This document shows, in pieces, positions 8,801-16,112 of a stretch of DNA of 64,000 bases (position 1 is its first letter; every line of letters begins with the position of its first letter). The stretch comes from Alsobacter metallidurans. Lineage in GTDB: Bacteria; Pseudomonadota; Alphaproteobacteria; Rhizobiales; Beijerinckiaceae. The notes beneath the pieces were generated by a model that was not told the origin of the DNA, made no database searches, and worked only from the letters and a program-made list of their open reading frames with translations. Position numbers and translations under genes: made by a program. The stretch covers positions 1,617,782 through 1,681,781 of the forward strand of contig NZ_BMES01000001.1 in NCBI RefSeq assembly GCF_014636935.1, given 5' to 3'.

Positions 8801-9227
8801 ACTGTCGGCCTTGTATCGGCCGAACGATTTGGGTCCTCCTTGGCTGAACAGGACAAGGTCGTAGGATTCGCGGCGCGTTGGGCGATTCCATGCCGAGCGA
8901 GCCGACGGGCATGCGGGCGGGGATAACCCCTTGCCGATTGGTGCTCGAAAGTAAGGCAGCCCGACCCACGAACTTGCATTTCGGCGAACACGCGCCCCTG
9001 GCATCTCCATGCCAAATGGCTCGGAAGCGTCGCCATAAAAAATGGCGGATCCAAAAACAGGATCTGCAGAAAACGTGCGGCACACAAAAGCTCATGGTCC
9101 GAGCGGCGAACGCCGTCAGTCCTGAGCTTCCATGGGCCTTAGCGGTCTCCGACGCGATGGGCGGTTCCAAACCAAAGCCTTGTTGGTCGAAGCTCGCTTC
9201 GGGAGAACGGCTGAAACAACCGGCCCA
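8801..9227. other. Intergenic stretch without a recognisable gene
   Basis: About 430 bases between the RND pump and the PAS fragment. Open frames cross it on both strands but none gives a recognisable domain, signal peptide or good ribosome-binding site. The minus-strand frame ending at 8792 finishes with a protein-like tail (ESYDLVLFSQGGPKSFGRY) that could be the end of a degraded gene; I cannot assign it. The base composition looks less biased than the flanking pump genes, in keeping with decayed accessory DNA. Confidence 0.4.
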
Positions 9228-9557
9228 ATGAGCGACTATGACCGCGGAAAGTCCACGGCCGACGAGAACTCCCTTCGCGTGATGGGCTACACGCTCGACG
9301 AGATCGCGGGCAAGCACCACGGCATATTCGCAGAGCCCGTGTATCGCGACAGTAATGAATCCATGCAGGTCTGGGCGAAGCTAAACCGCGGCGAGTTCGA
9401 CACCGGCCAGTACCGCCGGATCGCGACAGGCGGCCGCGGCGTCTGGCTACAAGCCAGCTACAACGCGGTGATCGACTCCTCGTGCAAGCCGATCAAGGTG
9501 GTCAAGCTCGCGTCGGGCATCACCGCTCAGGTCGCTACGCGGACCGATCGCCGCTAG
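9228..9557 (+). pseudogene. PAS-domain fragment of a sensor or chemoreceptor
   Basis: The 109-residue reading frame matches a single PAS domain with a PAC motif of the type found in PAS-containing methyl-accepting proteins: VMGYTLDEIAGKHHGIF, LNRGEFDTGQYRRI, GVWLQASYN, KPIKVVKLASGITAQ. It stops right after the PAC segment; no HAMP, methyl-accepting or kinase domain follows. The start of the PAS fold (the usual DGTIxTAN) is altered to GKSTAD. I therefore read it as a truncated relic. A stand-alone PAS protein remains possible. The reading frame is open upstream to 9132 but without family similarity there. Confidence 0.6.
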
Positions 9558-9831
9558 AGCTCAAGGGGCTCGCGGGCGATCGCATTGGATGGTCTTCCGA
9601 GGCCGAAAGCGTGGAAGCGAACGGAACCTGCAGAACCACTTGTCCAGCTTGGTCGCAAAACACAAACTCGCAATCGCTGGCGCTCTGGCCGAGCTTCGCC
9701 GCCTCGGCGATGATCTCCCTTGCGCCTTTCACCGCCTCGTCCCTGGCAGTCGCCAGATCGTTGAACTCGAGCCCCACCTGATCGTAGGACACGTTCGAAC
9801 CTCGTCTAACGTGGACGTAATAGCGTGGCAT
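9535..9831 (-). CDS. DUF6894 family small protein
   Basis: A 98-residue cytoplasmic protein starting MPRYYVHVRRG, with a conserved pattern of DxxGxEFxDLxxARDEAxxxAREI, then a Cys/Phe strand (CEFVFCDQAGQVVLQVPF). This matches the DUF6894 family, which is common and multicopy in Methylobacterium, Bradyrhizobium and relatives and has no known function. The C-terminal 25 residues beyond the family core are low-complexity and overlap convergently with the end of the PAS fragment by 23 bp, so they may be a read-through extension. Confidence 0.8.
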   Translation of the reverse strand: MPRYYVHVRRGSNVSYDQVGLEFNDLATARDEAVKGAREIIAEAAKLGQSASDCEFVFCDQAGQVVLQVPFASTLSASEDHPMRSPASPLSSSGDRSA

Positions 9832-9982
9832 GCGGACTGAACGTGAGCGTGTGAGGCGAGTTCCCGCAAAATCGGAACGAACGGACTATTATCAATCCTA
9901 AGTCGAGTTCCCGACGGACGCGGAACCGTGAACGTAGCTATGATGAACTCCTGCTATCCAAGCTGGACGGGCCTCTCAGGCT

Positions 9983-10765
9983 ATGGTGACGATCAAAGAA
10001 GCAGCGGACTGGGGCGGTGCGCCGAAGGCAGCTATCGCGCGGGGTATCGTCAGCAATCGCTTGCTTGCGTCGCTCTCTCCCACGGATCGTGCGCTGGTCG
10101 AGCCTCATTTTGAGCCGGTGCACCTAAAGCAGGGCGAGGTGCTCTTCACGCCGGGCGACGACGTCGTGAAAACGCATTTCCCGGTCGGGAGCGCGATGCT
10201 CTCCTTGATCGTTCTCACCTCAGATGGCCGCGCTGTCGAGGTGACGTCGGTCGGCCGAGAAGGCGCCGTCGGCGGGATCGTATCGGCCGGCGCGAAGCCG
10301 GCCTTTGCCCAAGCCGAAGTTCAGATTGCCGGCGTAGCGCTGCGCATTGAGACGTCGCGTCTCGAGGAGGCGAAGGTGCGATCCGCATCATTTCGCGACC
10401 TGTTCTCTAGATACGCCGATGTTCTGATAGCGCAGATCATGCAATCGGTCGCTTGTAACGCACTACACTCCCTCGAAGCTCGGTGCTGCCGCTGGCTCCT
10501 GGCGACGCAGGATCGGGTGAATAGCGCCGAGATCCCGCTGACCCAGGAAGCCTTGGCCGAGATGCTCGGCGTGCAGCGGACAACCGTTTCGGCGGTAGCT
10601 CGGTCGCTGCGTGACCGGGGACTGATCCGGTATGCGCGCGGCCAGATCGTGATCTTGAACCGCACCCGCCTGGAGCAGGCAGCGTGCGAGTGTCATCGAT
10701 CTGTGAATCTTCATTTTTCCAAGGTGCTGCCCGAGGTCAAGCCGCAACAGATCGTAGCGAGTTAG
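9983..10765 (+). CDS. Crp/Fnr-family transcriptional regulator
   Basis: A 260-residue regulator with an N-terminal cyclic-nucleotide-binding-like beta-roll (LFTPGDDVVKTHFPVGSAMLSL...) and a C-terminal winged helix-turn-helix (LTQEALAEMLGVQRTTVSAVARSLRDRGLIRYARGQ). It lacks the four-Cys FNR iron-sulfur signature, so it is not a classical oxygen-sensing FNR. The C-terminal tail (ACECHRSVNLHF) is typical of a rhizobial subgroup. The ATG at 9983 may be longer than the true start; a later Met is not obvious. The next gene, a response regulator, starts two bases after its stop, so the two are co-transcribed. Confidence 0.88.
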   Translation: MVTIKEAADWGGAPKAAIARGIVSNRLLASLSPTDRALVEPHFEPVHLKQGEVLFTPGDDVVKTHFPVGSAMLSLIVLTSDGRAVEVTSVGREGAVGGIVSAGAKPAFAQAEVQIAGVALRIETSRLEEAKVRSASFRDLFSRYADVLIAQIMQSVACNALHSLEARCCRWLLATQDRVNSAEIPLTQEALAEMLGVQRTTVSAVARSLRDRGLIRYARGQIVILNRTRLEQAACECHRSVNLHFSKVLPEVKPQQIVAS

Positions 10766-10767
10766 CG

Positions 10768-11157
10768 ATGCCGCAGCTCTGTCTGATTGTCGAAGACAAT
10801 TTCCTGATAGCGATGACCATGCAGGATCTGATGGCCGAGCTGGGATGGGAAACGATCCCGGCCCAAAACGTAGACGAGGCGATGCATGCTTTCGCCGACC
10901 AGAGAAAAGTCGATCTTCTCATCACCGACATCCGCATTCCTGGCGGTGATGGAATAACCTTGGCGAAGCTCTTCAAGTCGCTTCAGCCATCCTTGCAGGT
11001 GATCTTCGCAACGGGCTGTGTTTTGGAGGAGCTCGAGCAGGCGCGATCGACGGGCTTTCCAGTCCTTACCAAGCCGTTCGATCTCACAATGCTCGAAACG
11101 GCGCTCCGGGAGGTGGCGCGCAGCAGTAGCGAGGCAAGGGCAGCGACGCCCGCCTAA
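10768..11157 (+). CDS. Single-domain response regulator
   Basis: A 129-residue receiver domain without an output domain. Features: acidic pocket near the N-terminus (IVEDN), phospho-acceptor Asp in LLITDIRIPGGDG, Thr/Ser position in the IFATG strand, conserved Lys in LTKPFD. It is probably part of a phosphotransfer chain or a CheY-like modulator. I start it at MPQLCL (ATG 10768, just past the stop of the Crp/Fnr gene at 10765) because the preceding residues of the open frame overlap that gene. No histidine kinase lies nearby in this accessory region. Confidence 0.88.
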   Translation: MPQLCLIVEDNFLIAMTMQDLMAELGWETIPAQNVDEAMHAFADQRKVDLLITDIRIPGGDGITLAKLFKSLQPSLQVIFATGCVLEELEQARSTGFPVLTKPFDLTMLETALREVARSSSEARAATPA

Positions 11158-11283
11158 GTAGCGGTCCGGCTCTGTGCCGCCGGTCTAGGTCGCGAGGCGC
11201 AATGGTATTGTCCAACTCTGGTGTTAGCCTGCTCGCGACTCGAAGCAACAGCTAAGTGGTGGCTGGCCAGTACGGAGGATGCG

Positions 11284-11496
11284 ATGAGCCGCAAGTACAT
11301 CGACTGCCGTGCGATCCCAAGTGAGATGAATTGCACCATCGCGATTGCGGCGGATACGGAACAAGAACTGCTAGAAGCGGCCGTTCAGCACGCCGTGGCA
11401 GTCCACGGACATCAGGACTCGCCAGAGCTGCGCGACATGATTAGGTCGGCTATCCAGGACGGAACGCCGCCGTCCGTCGCCTCGGGTGCGGCGTAG
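11284..11496 (+). CDS. DUF1059 family protein
   Basis: A 70-residue protein, MSRKYIDCRAIPSEMNCTIAI followed by EQELLEAAVQHAVAVHGHQD and PELRDMIRSAI, matching the DUF1059 family (short proteins with conserved DCR, C and HAVxxHGH motifs). The paired Cys and His residues suggest metal or redox function, but none is established. The ATG at 11284 directly precedes the family N-terminus; the open frame upstream to 11221 is not family-like. It is the last protein gene before the tRNA-derived boundary at 11899-11948. Confidence 0.82.
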   Translation: MSRKYIDCRAIPSEMNCTIAIAADTEQELLEAAVQHAVAVHGHQDSPELRDMIRSAIQDGTPPSVASGAA

Positions 11497-11898
11497 CCGG
11501 CCTATTGCTTGGCTATCTTCACAGCAAATGGAGCTGGCCCCAGTTTCGGCCCAGAAACCTACCAGGAGGCATAAATTTGGGCAGAATTCAGAACACTTAA
11601 GCTGTTGAAAATTCAGCGTAGGGCTGTGTAGCCAGTCCGTTTACACCGAGGTTGTCGGGGGTCGAGGCCGTTATCGCCCCCAAAGGCTTGCCGAAGCCGT
11701 GCAAGTGAACGAACCCGGCACGCCGCATCGTTCTGTGAAATTGACGGGTTGAGGTAAACGGCCCGCCCGGTGGATTAGCGGAGTGCTCTTTGGTTCCAGC
11801 CGGCTGGAACACAAGCACAAAAAGAGAACGAAACAGCCCCAATTGCGAACCCTCCGGCTGAGGAGACCTAGCAATTTCAAGACGTTATGTTTGATCCC
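11497..11898. other. Non-coding end of the accessory region
   Basis: About 400 bases with no gene I can support. It contains the tRNA-like decayed segment listed at 11621-11684 and leads directly into the tRNA-Val 3' fragment. Such non-coding DNA is typical of the distal end of integrated islands. Confidence 0.5.
11621..11684 (+). pseudogene. Possible decayed tRNA-Val(TAC)-like sequence
   Basis: A 7-base loop TTTACAC (anticodon TAC at 11642-11644) is followed by CGAGG, GTCGGGGG, TCGA and ATCGCCC, the order and spacing of the 3' half of alphaproteobacterial tRNA-Val. Upstream GGGC...TAGC-CAG resembles the 5' acceptor and D-arm with the D-loop deleted. Stems no longer pair well and the 3' end reads CCAAA rather than ACCA, so it is not a working tRNA. 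The match could be partly chance. Confidence 0.35.
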
Positions 11899-11948
11899 CT
11901 CCCTTCACACGGGAGGGGTCACAGGTTCAATCCCTGTCGCGCCCACCA
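11899..11948 (+). repeat. 3' fragment of tRNA-Val(CAC): probable island attachment site
   Basis: Fifty bases that fold exactly as the 3' part of a tRNA. Anticodon stem CTCCC/GGGAG closes a TTCACAC loop (U33, anticodon CAC at 11906-11908). A 5-base variable loop GGGTC follows, then T-stem ACAGG/CCTGT with loop TTCAATC, acceptor strand CGCGCCC, discriminator A and encoded CCA at 11946-11948. The expected 5' half (starting GGGCGCG, then the D-arm) is absent; unrelated sequence precedes it. This is the structure left at the far end of an element integrated by a tyrosine recombinase into a tRNA gene. The intact tRNA should lie left of the window. Confidence 0.85.
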
Positions 11949-11995
11949 TTTTCCGAAGTTTGAAGCAAGCGCTCAGCTTGTTTCCCCAGACATTC

Positions 11996-12691
11996 TCAGA
12001 CGGCGTGTCCGACGAGCATGCCGATTGCGGCGGTGGCCGCCATAGCGAAGGCGCCCCAGAACGTGACCCGTACGGTCGGCCTAAGTATGCCTGCGCCGCC
12101 CGCCATGGCCCCAGCGGCTCCAAGCGCCGCCAGGCCTGCCAGGGAGCCGATCGAGACCATCCACACCGTCTTGCCGGCCGGGGCTATGAAGGCGATCGCC
12201 AGCGGCATCGCGGCGCCCACGGCGAACATAGCAGCAGACGCCACCGCCGCCTGAACGGGCTTGGCCACAATGTGCGCCGAGAGCCCCAACTCGTCGCGCG
12301 CATGCGCCGCAAAGGCGTCCTTGGCGGTCATCTGCTCGGCCACCTGCTTCGCCAACGCCGGCTCCACACCCCTGTTGACGTAGATCTGCGTCAGCTCCTG
12401 GAGCTCGGCCGCCGGTTGCTCCGCTAACTCCCGGCGCTCCTTGGCGAGGTCGGCTTCTTCCGTGTCGGACTGGGAACTGACCGAGACATATTCGCCGGCC
12501 GCCATGGACATGGCGCCTGCCACGAGGCCCGCGACGCCGGCGACGAGAACTTCGTTCGGCGTACTCGAGGCGTTTGCCACGCCAACCATCAGGCTCGCGG
12601 TGGATATGATGCCATCATTCGCTCCGAGCACGGCGGCCCTCAGCCAGCCGATCCGCTCGATCAGATGCGTCTCGCGGTGCACGGCCCGCAT
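11996..12691 (-). CDS. VIT/CCC1 family iron/manganese transporter
   Basis: A 231-residue membrane protein of the VIT1/CCC1 family (vacuolar iron transporter type), probably moving Fe(II) or Mn(II) out of the cytoplasm. It has the family start RETHLIERIGWLRAAVLGANDGIIS, the GAMSMAAGEYVSVSSQ segment of the second helix, a hydrophilic acidic domain (about residues 75-125) and three C-terminal membrane helices. The ATG at 12691 has a good upstream ribosome-binding site (AGGGGGAG). Its stop lies 48 bp from the tRNA fragment, so it is the first gene on the putative chromosomal side. Confidence 0.93.
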   Translation of the reverse strand: MRAVHRETHLIERIGWLRAAVLGANDGIISTASLMVGVANASSTPNEVLVAGVAGLVAGAMSMAAGEYVSVSSQSDTEEADLAKERRELAEQPAAELQELTQIYVNRGVEPALAKQVAEQMTAKDAFAAHARDELGLSAHIVAKPVQAAVASAAMFAVGAAMPLAIAFIAPAGKTVWMVSIGSLAGLAALGAAGAMAGGAGILRPTVRVTFWGAFAMAATAAIGMLVGHAV

Positions 12692-13035
12692 CGGCTCCCC
12701 CTCTCATCGGCCTTGGGCCGCGTTGAAACCAATCGTTCATCTCGTTGTCGCCACCCGGTCCGCCACACAGCTCCCAGGTTGACGTGCGGACGGTCCAACT
12801 CGCCATTGAGGCGCTGGGTAGTCGCTTTTCGCGGACGCCCCAGAGAGTCGCCCGTGCGCCACACCCACCTGACGCCAAGCCGACTCAACCGCCAACGTAT
12901 CAGGCCTCACGCGGCGGGCGGACGATATATGTCAAGGACGGGTCAAATGGCCTGCCCACGGACCCGGTCCCTGACATGGCCCAACGACAGTCCATTCCTG
13001 TCGGGCTTTATTCGGCTCCTTGGAAGGAGCGCGAC
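12692..13035. other. Divergent intergenic region, VIT and MgtC/DUF4010 genes
   Basis: About 340 bases upstream of both divergent membrane-transport genes. It must hold both promoters, but I see no clear operator, riboswitch or small gene. Open frames entering it from the right lack similarity and a ribosome-binding site. Confidence 0.4.
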
Positions 13036-14280
13036 ATGTCCGGCCTCTGGCTCAACTTTACGGTGGCGCTTGCCTTGGGCCTTCTGATCGGCGTCGAGCG
13101 CGAACGCTCGAAAGGCGAGGGGCCGACGCGTGGCGCCGCCGGCCTGCGGACATTCGCCATCGCCGCCGTGCTCGGCGCGGTGGCCGTCCACGTGGGTGGT
13201 CCATGGGCTCTCATCACGGTGCTCGCCGGCGTGGCGGCCCTGACCGCGGTTGCGTATGCGCGGGACCGCGGTGACGATCCCGGGCTGACGACCGAGGTCG
13301 CCCTCCTCGTTACCCCTCTTATCGGCGCCCTGGCGATGAGCGACACCATCCTGGCCGGGGTGCTGGGCGTCGCGACGGCCGTCGTGCTTGCCGCCAAGCG
13401 CCCTGTCCATGGCTTCGTGAAGGGGTCCCTCACGGACGCCGAGGTGAAGGACGGCCTTATTTTCGCAATTGCGACTGTGGTCGTCTGGCCCCAGCTCCCG
13501 GACCGGCCAATGGGGCCTTACGGAGCTCTCAACCCTCACGCCCTGTGGCTCTTCGTGATCCTGGTGCTCGCGATCGCGGCCTGCGGCCATATCCTGACCC
13601 GCATGATCGGGCCGCGTTTTGGGCTGCCTTTGGCGGGCTTCGCGTCCGGTTTTATCTCCAGCACGGCGACGATAGGGTCCATGGGCGGTCTCGCCGCCCG
13701 GCATCCCGAGACACTTGGCGCCGCCGTCGCGGGCGCCTCCCTGTCGACGACCGCCACCTTCGCGCAGCTTGCGCTGCTGCTTGCCGTCGCGAGCCGCCCG
13801 ACTCTCGACGCCATGGCGCTGCCGCTCCTGGCCGGCGGCGCCGTCGCGCTCGGCTACGGCGTCGTCTTCACCGTCCGGGCCGTGACCTCGCAGAACGTCG
13901 AGTTGCCCGCCGGCGGCCGCGCTTTCAGCGTGAACGCCGCGCTGATTCTTACGTCTACGCTCGCCCTGATGATGGTGGTGTCGGCCTGGCTGAGGTCCCA
14001 GTTCGGCGACACCGGAACGGTTCTAGGAGCAGCCATCGGCGGCCTCATCGACACCCATTCGGCCGCGCTCTCCGTGGCCGCCCTGGCGGCGTCGGGCGGC
14101 TTGGCCCCGGCCGACACAGTCCTGCCGGTCCTCGCCGCCATGACAACCAACGCGTTTGCGAAGACCGCCATGGCGGTAGGGACCGGGGAGCGGGCCTTCG
14201 TGGCGCGCGTGGCGCCAGGCATCGCCCTTTCACTCGCGGCGGCGTGGCTGGCCGCCTTGCCGGCCCTGAACTTGGGCTAG
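13036..14280 (+). CDS. MgtC/SapB and DUF4010 domain membrane protein
   Basis: A 414-residue polytopic membrane protein. Residues about 5-130 match the MgtC/SapB/YhiD domain (LALGLLIGVERERS, GLRTFAIAAVLGAVA). The C-terminal part is a DUF4010 membrane domain with several Gly/Ala-rich helices (GFASGFISSTATIGSMGG, GAAIGGLIDTHSAALS). The ATG at 13036 is chosen because it follows a strong ribosome-binding site (GGAAGGAG) and starts the MgtC domain; an open frame reaches further upstream without similarity. Substrate unknown; related proteins are linked to magnesium or other ion homeostasis. Confidence 0.88.
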   Translation: MSGLWLNFTVALALGLLIGVERERSKGEGPTRGAAGLRTFAIAAVLGAVAVHVGGPWALITVLAGVAALTAVAYARDRGDDPGLTTEVALLVTPLIGALAMSDTILAGVLGVATAVVLAAKRPVHGFVKGSLTDAEVKDGLIFAIATVVVWPQLPDRPMGPYGALNPHALWLFVILVLAIAACGHILTRMIGPRFGLPLAGFASGFISSTATIGSMGGLAARHPETLGAAVAGASLSTTATFAQLALLLAVASRPTLDAMALPLLAGGAVALGYGVVFTVRAVTSQNVELPAGGRAFSVNAALILTSTLALMMVVSAWLRSQFGDTGTVLGAAIGGLIDTHSAALSVAALAASGGLAPADTVLPVLAAMTTNAFAKTAMAVGTGERAFVARVAPGIALSLAAAWLAALPALNLG

Positions 14281-14436
14281 CCAGGGACTGGAGCCGCTCG
14301 CGCCTCGTCACTCCTTCGGCCTAGACGCCGACGACCTCGCCCGGTCCGTGTTCTCCGACCGGCCGTCAGGCGCATCCTTCGGAACAGACCGGCCGTCTGC
14401 ACGGTTGATCCCCACACACCTGTCGGGAGAGAAACA

Positions 14437-14682
14437 ATGCAGAACAAGACCCTTGCGACCATCGCCCTCACACTCACGTTCGCGGCGCTCACGCCCCTGG
14501 CCGCGCAGGCGCAGCGACGCGCGCCGGCCGGTCCGGCGATCAGCGGCGAGAGCACGATGCGCACGGAGACGCCGCGCGCCACCAATCCCACCGTCGGCAA
14601 CACGCGCGGGCTGAAGCGGATGTTCAACAGCTTCGGATCGAAGCGCGCGCCGCGAGGAGCGTCCAAGCGCGCGCCGCTCTGA
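14437..14682 (+). CDS. Small secreted protein, unknown function
   Basis: An 81-residue protein with a clean signal peptide (MQNKTLATIALTL...AAQAQ) and a basic, Arg/Lys-rich mature part ending in repeated KRAPRGASKRAPL. The start is preceded by a GGGAGAG ribosome-binding site. No family recognised. The very basic mature tail could bind a polyanion such as envelope polysaccharide or nucleic acid, but that is speculation. Confidence 0.65.
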   Translation: MQNKTLATIALTLTFAALTPLAAQAQRRAPAGPAISGESTMRTETPRATNPTVGNTRGLKRMFNSFGSKRAPRGASKRAPL

Positions 14683-14693
14683 CGCGTCGGCCC

Positions 14694-15044
14694 CTATTTC
14701 AAACGGCGGAGCTCCACCGGAGGATAGCCCGGTCGGCTCACGCTGAGCTTGTCGCGCTCGAGATAGCCGACGAGCTGCTCCGGGCCGATCGCGAAAACCA
14801 CCATGTTCCCGGCCACGCTGCGGATCTGCAGGGGCGCCCGCGAAAACGGGCGCTCCTTGTCCATGTTGCCCTGCATGCGCTCGAAATCGATGAGGAGGTA
14901 GATCTCGCCTCCCGTCCAGCGCCCGTTAAGCCGCTTGAGAAGGTCGCGCTGCGGGTTCGCCGCCCAAGCATCCCCCGCCAGCCCACCCGCAATCGCGAGG
15001 GCCATGCACAGCCGGGCGCATGCTTTGCGGTAATCTCGCGCCAT
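14694..15044 (-). CDS. Periplasmic hypothetical protein
   Basis: A 116-residue protein with an N-terminal signal segment (ARLCMALAIAGGLAGDAWA) and a small mature domain (RDLLKRLNGRWTGGEIYLLIDFERMQGNM...). The length and the WTGGEIYLLIDFE core suggest a compact beta-rich domain. I do not recognise a family. It is convergent with the small secreted protein at 14437-14682 and only 11 bp from it. Confidence 0.65.
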   Translation of the reverse strand: MARDYRKACARLCMALAIAGGLAGDAWAANPQRDLLKRLNGRWTGGEIYLLIDFERMQGNMDKERPFSRAPLQIRSVAGNMVVFAIGPEQLVGYLERDKLSVSRPGYPPVELRRLK

Positions 15045-15657
15045 TCAAAATGCGCCTTCGCTCGTACTCTCAGGTAAAAACAAAGCGCGCGAGCGTTGCA
15101 GACCTGTGGTGACGCCGATCACGGTTTGATTCAGCCGCATCCACGACATCCACAAATTCGCCCGTTCAAAGCTGGTTAACCTCGTTGACTTTATAATGGC
15201 GTATGATCGAATAGCAAAAAAGGCCACCCACGGAGATGAAAAGGACCGTGGGGCCGATGGGGAGGGTTGTTCGATGTGGGTGCTCATTTTTGCGCTCGGT
15301 TGTTTGGCTATACTGCTCGAGCTCGCGGCTCGTGCTCCGCTGATCGAAGAAGCCTGATCGGCGGCAGAATTGTCGGTTCGATCTTCTCCGGAGTTGCATC
15401 CGGAGCTGCAGCGTTAGCTCGGGAAAGACCGCACGCTGCTGGCCGAGCCGCACCGTGCCGGGCAAGTGAAGCGGACACGCATCCACCGCTTCGGTGAGGC
15501 AGCTCGGACCTCTCATAGATTCCTGAAGCGCCGGCGCAGCATCGCCGATCTTTGCGGTGCGGCAATCACGGCGGCGTTTCGCCCGGTCACGCGATTGGCC
15601 GGCCGCGCGCCGCATGGTACAGGCCGCTCACCGCCAAAGCGCGGACTTCGAGGGTCA
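15045..15657. other. Long intergenic region with at most a tiny ORF
   Basis: About 610 bases. A TATAAT hexamer lies at 15192-15197, upstream of the small reading frame at 15274-15357. Remaining open frames on both strands give low-complexity Arg/Ala-rich products without similarity. No tRNA or riboswitch fold was noticed. Confidence 0.4.
15274..15357 (+). CDS. Possible 27-residue single-helix membrane peptide
   Basis: An ATG with an upstream GGGGAGGG ribosome-binding site opens a 27-residue frame. It is a hydrophobic helix (WVLIFALGCLAILLELAA) with a short acidic end (LIEEA). A TATAAT element lies about 80 bp upstream. Such small membrane peptides are often missed, but this is weak evidence on its own. 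Confidence 0.35.
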   Translation: MWVLIFALGCLAILLELAARAPLIEEA

Positions 15658-15660
15658 GTG

Positions 15661-16056
15661 GTGAGCGCAAGGAGCCAAGACGGAGCGATCAAACGCGCAG
15701 CCCGCGCGGCCGCGGTGCTCGTCATCGCCTATGGCCTCGTTCTCAGCGCGCTCGTCTCCGCATGGGCGGGCGGACGCCTCGATCCCACGCACGCGCCAGC
15801 CATTCTGTGCCTGTCCGCCCCTGACGACAGCGGCTCGCCCCGTCCAGCCGGCTCGGCCCACGACCATTGCCTTGCGGGCCCCTGCCATGCGGGCTGGACA
15901 CCCGTTCTGCGGCCTCTTTCGGCGGCCGTTCAGCCAGACCGCGCCGTCGCCCTGGCCTTTGCGGGCGCGCCATCCGCGCCGTCGCGGCGCGACGCCTTTC
16001 CGCCCGCGTCCCAATCTCGCCCTCGCGCTCCTCCGGCGTCGAACCGCTTCAGCTGA
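15661..16056 (+). CDS. DUF2946-like protein upstream of copper chaperone
   Basis: About 131 residues from a GTG start. It has an N-terminal membrane or signal segment (VLVIAYGLVLSALVSAWAGG), then a short region with CLSAPDD and HDHCLAGPCHAGW (His/Cys cluster), then a Pro/Arg-rich tail. This layout resembles DUF2946 proteins that accompany copper genes. The next gene, 56 bp downstream, is a PCu(A)C copper chaperone, supporting a copper role. The start is uncertain: GTG at 15658 or 15661, or an ATG far upstream at 15466 that would add an unlikely Arg-rich leader. Confidence 0.55.
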   Translation: MSARSQDGAIKRAARAAAVLVIAYGLVLSALVSAWAGGRLDPTHAPAILCLSAPDDSGSPRPAGSAHDHCLAGPCHAGWTPVLRPLSAAVQPDRAVALAFAGAPSAPSRRDAFPPASQSRPRAPPASNRFS

Positions 16057-16112
16057 GCCGTTTCGACGATCTTCCACAAAGATAGGGCTCTTGCGCCCCG
16101 GAGTTCGCATCC

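Noticed and set aside
8424-9320. 298-residue minus-strand frame across the end of the RND pump gene
   Set aside because: Partly antisense to the pump gene, Arg/Pro-rich, no motif; only the short tail mentioned in the findings looks protein-like.
11597-11842. Open frames near the island end as small proteins
   Set aside because: They have no domain or good start and overlap the tRNA-like segment.
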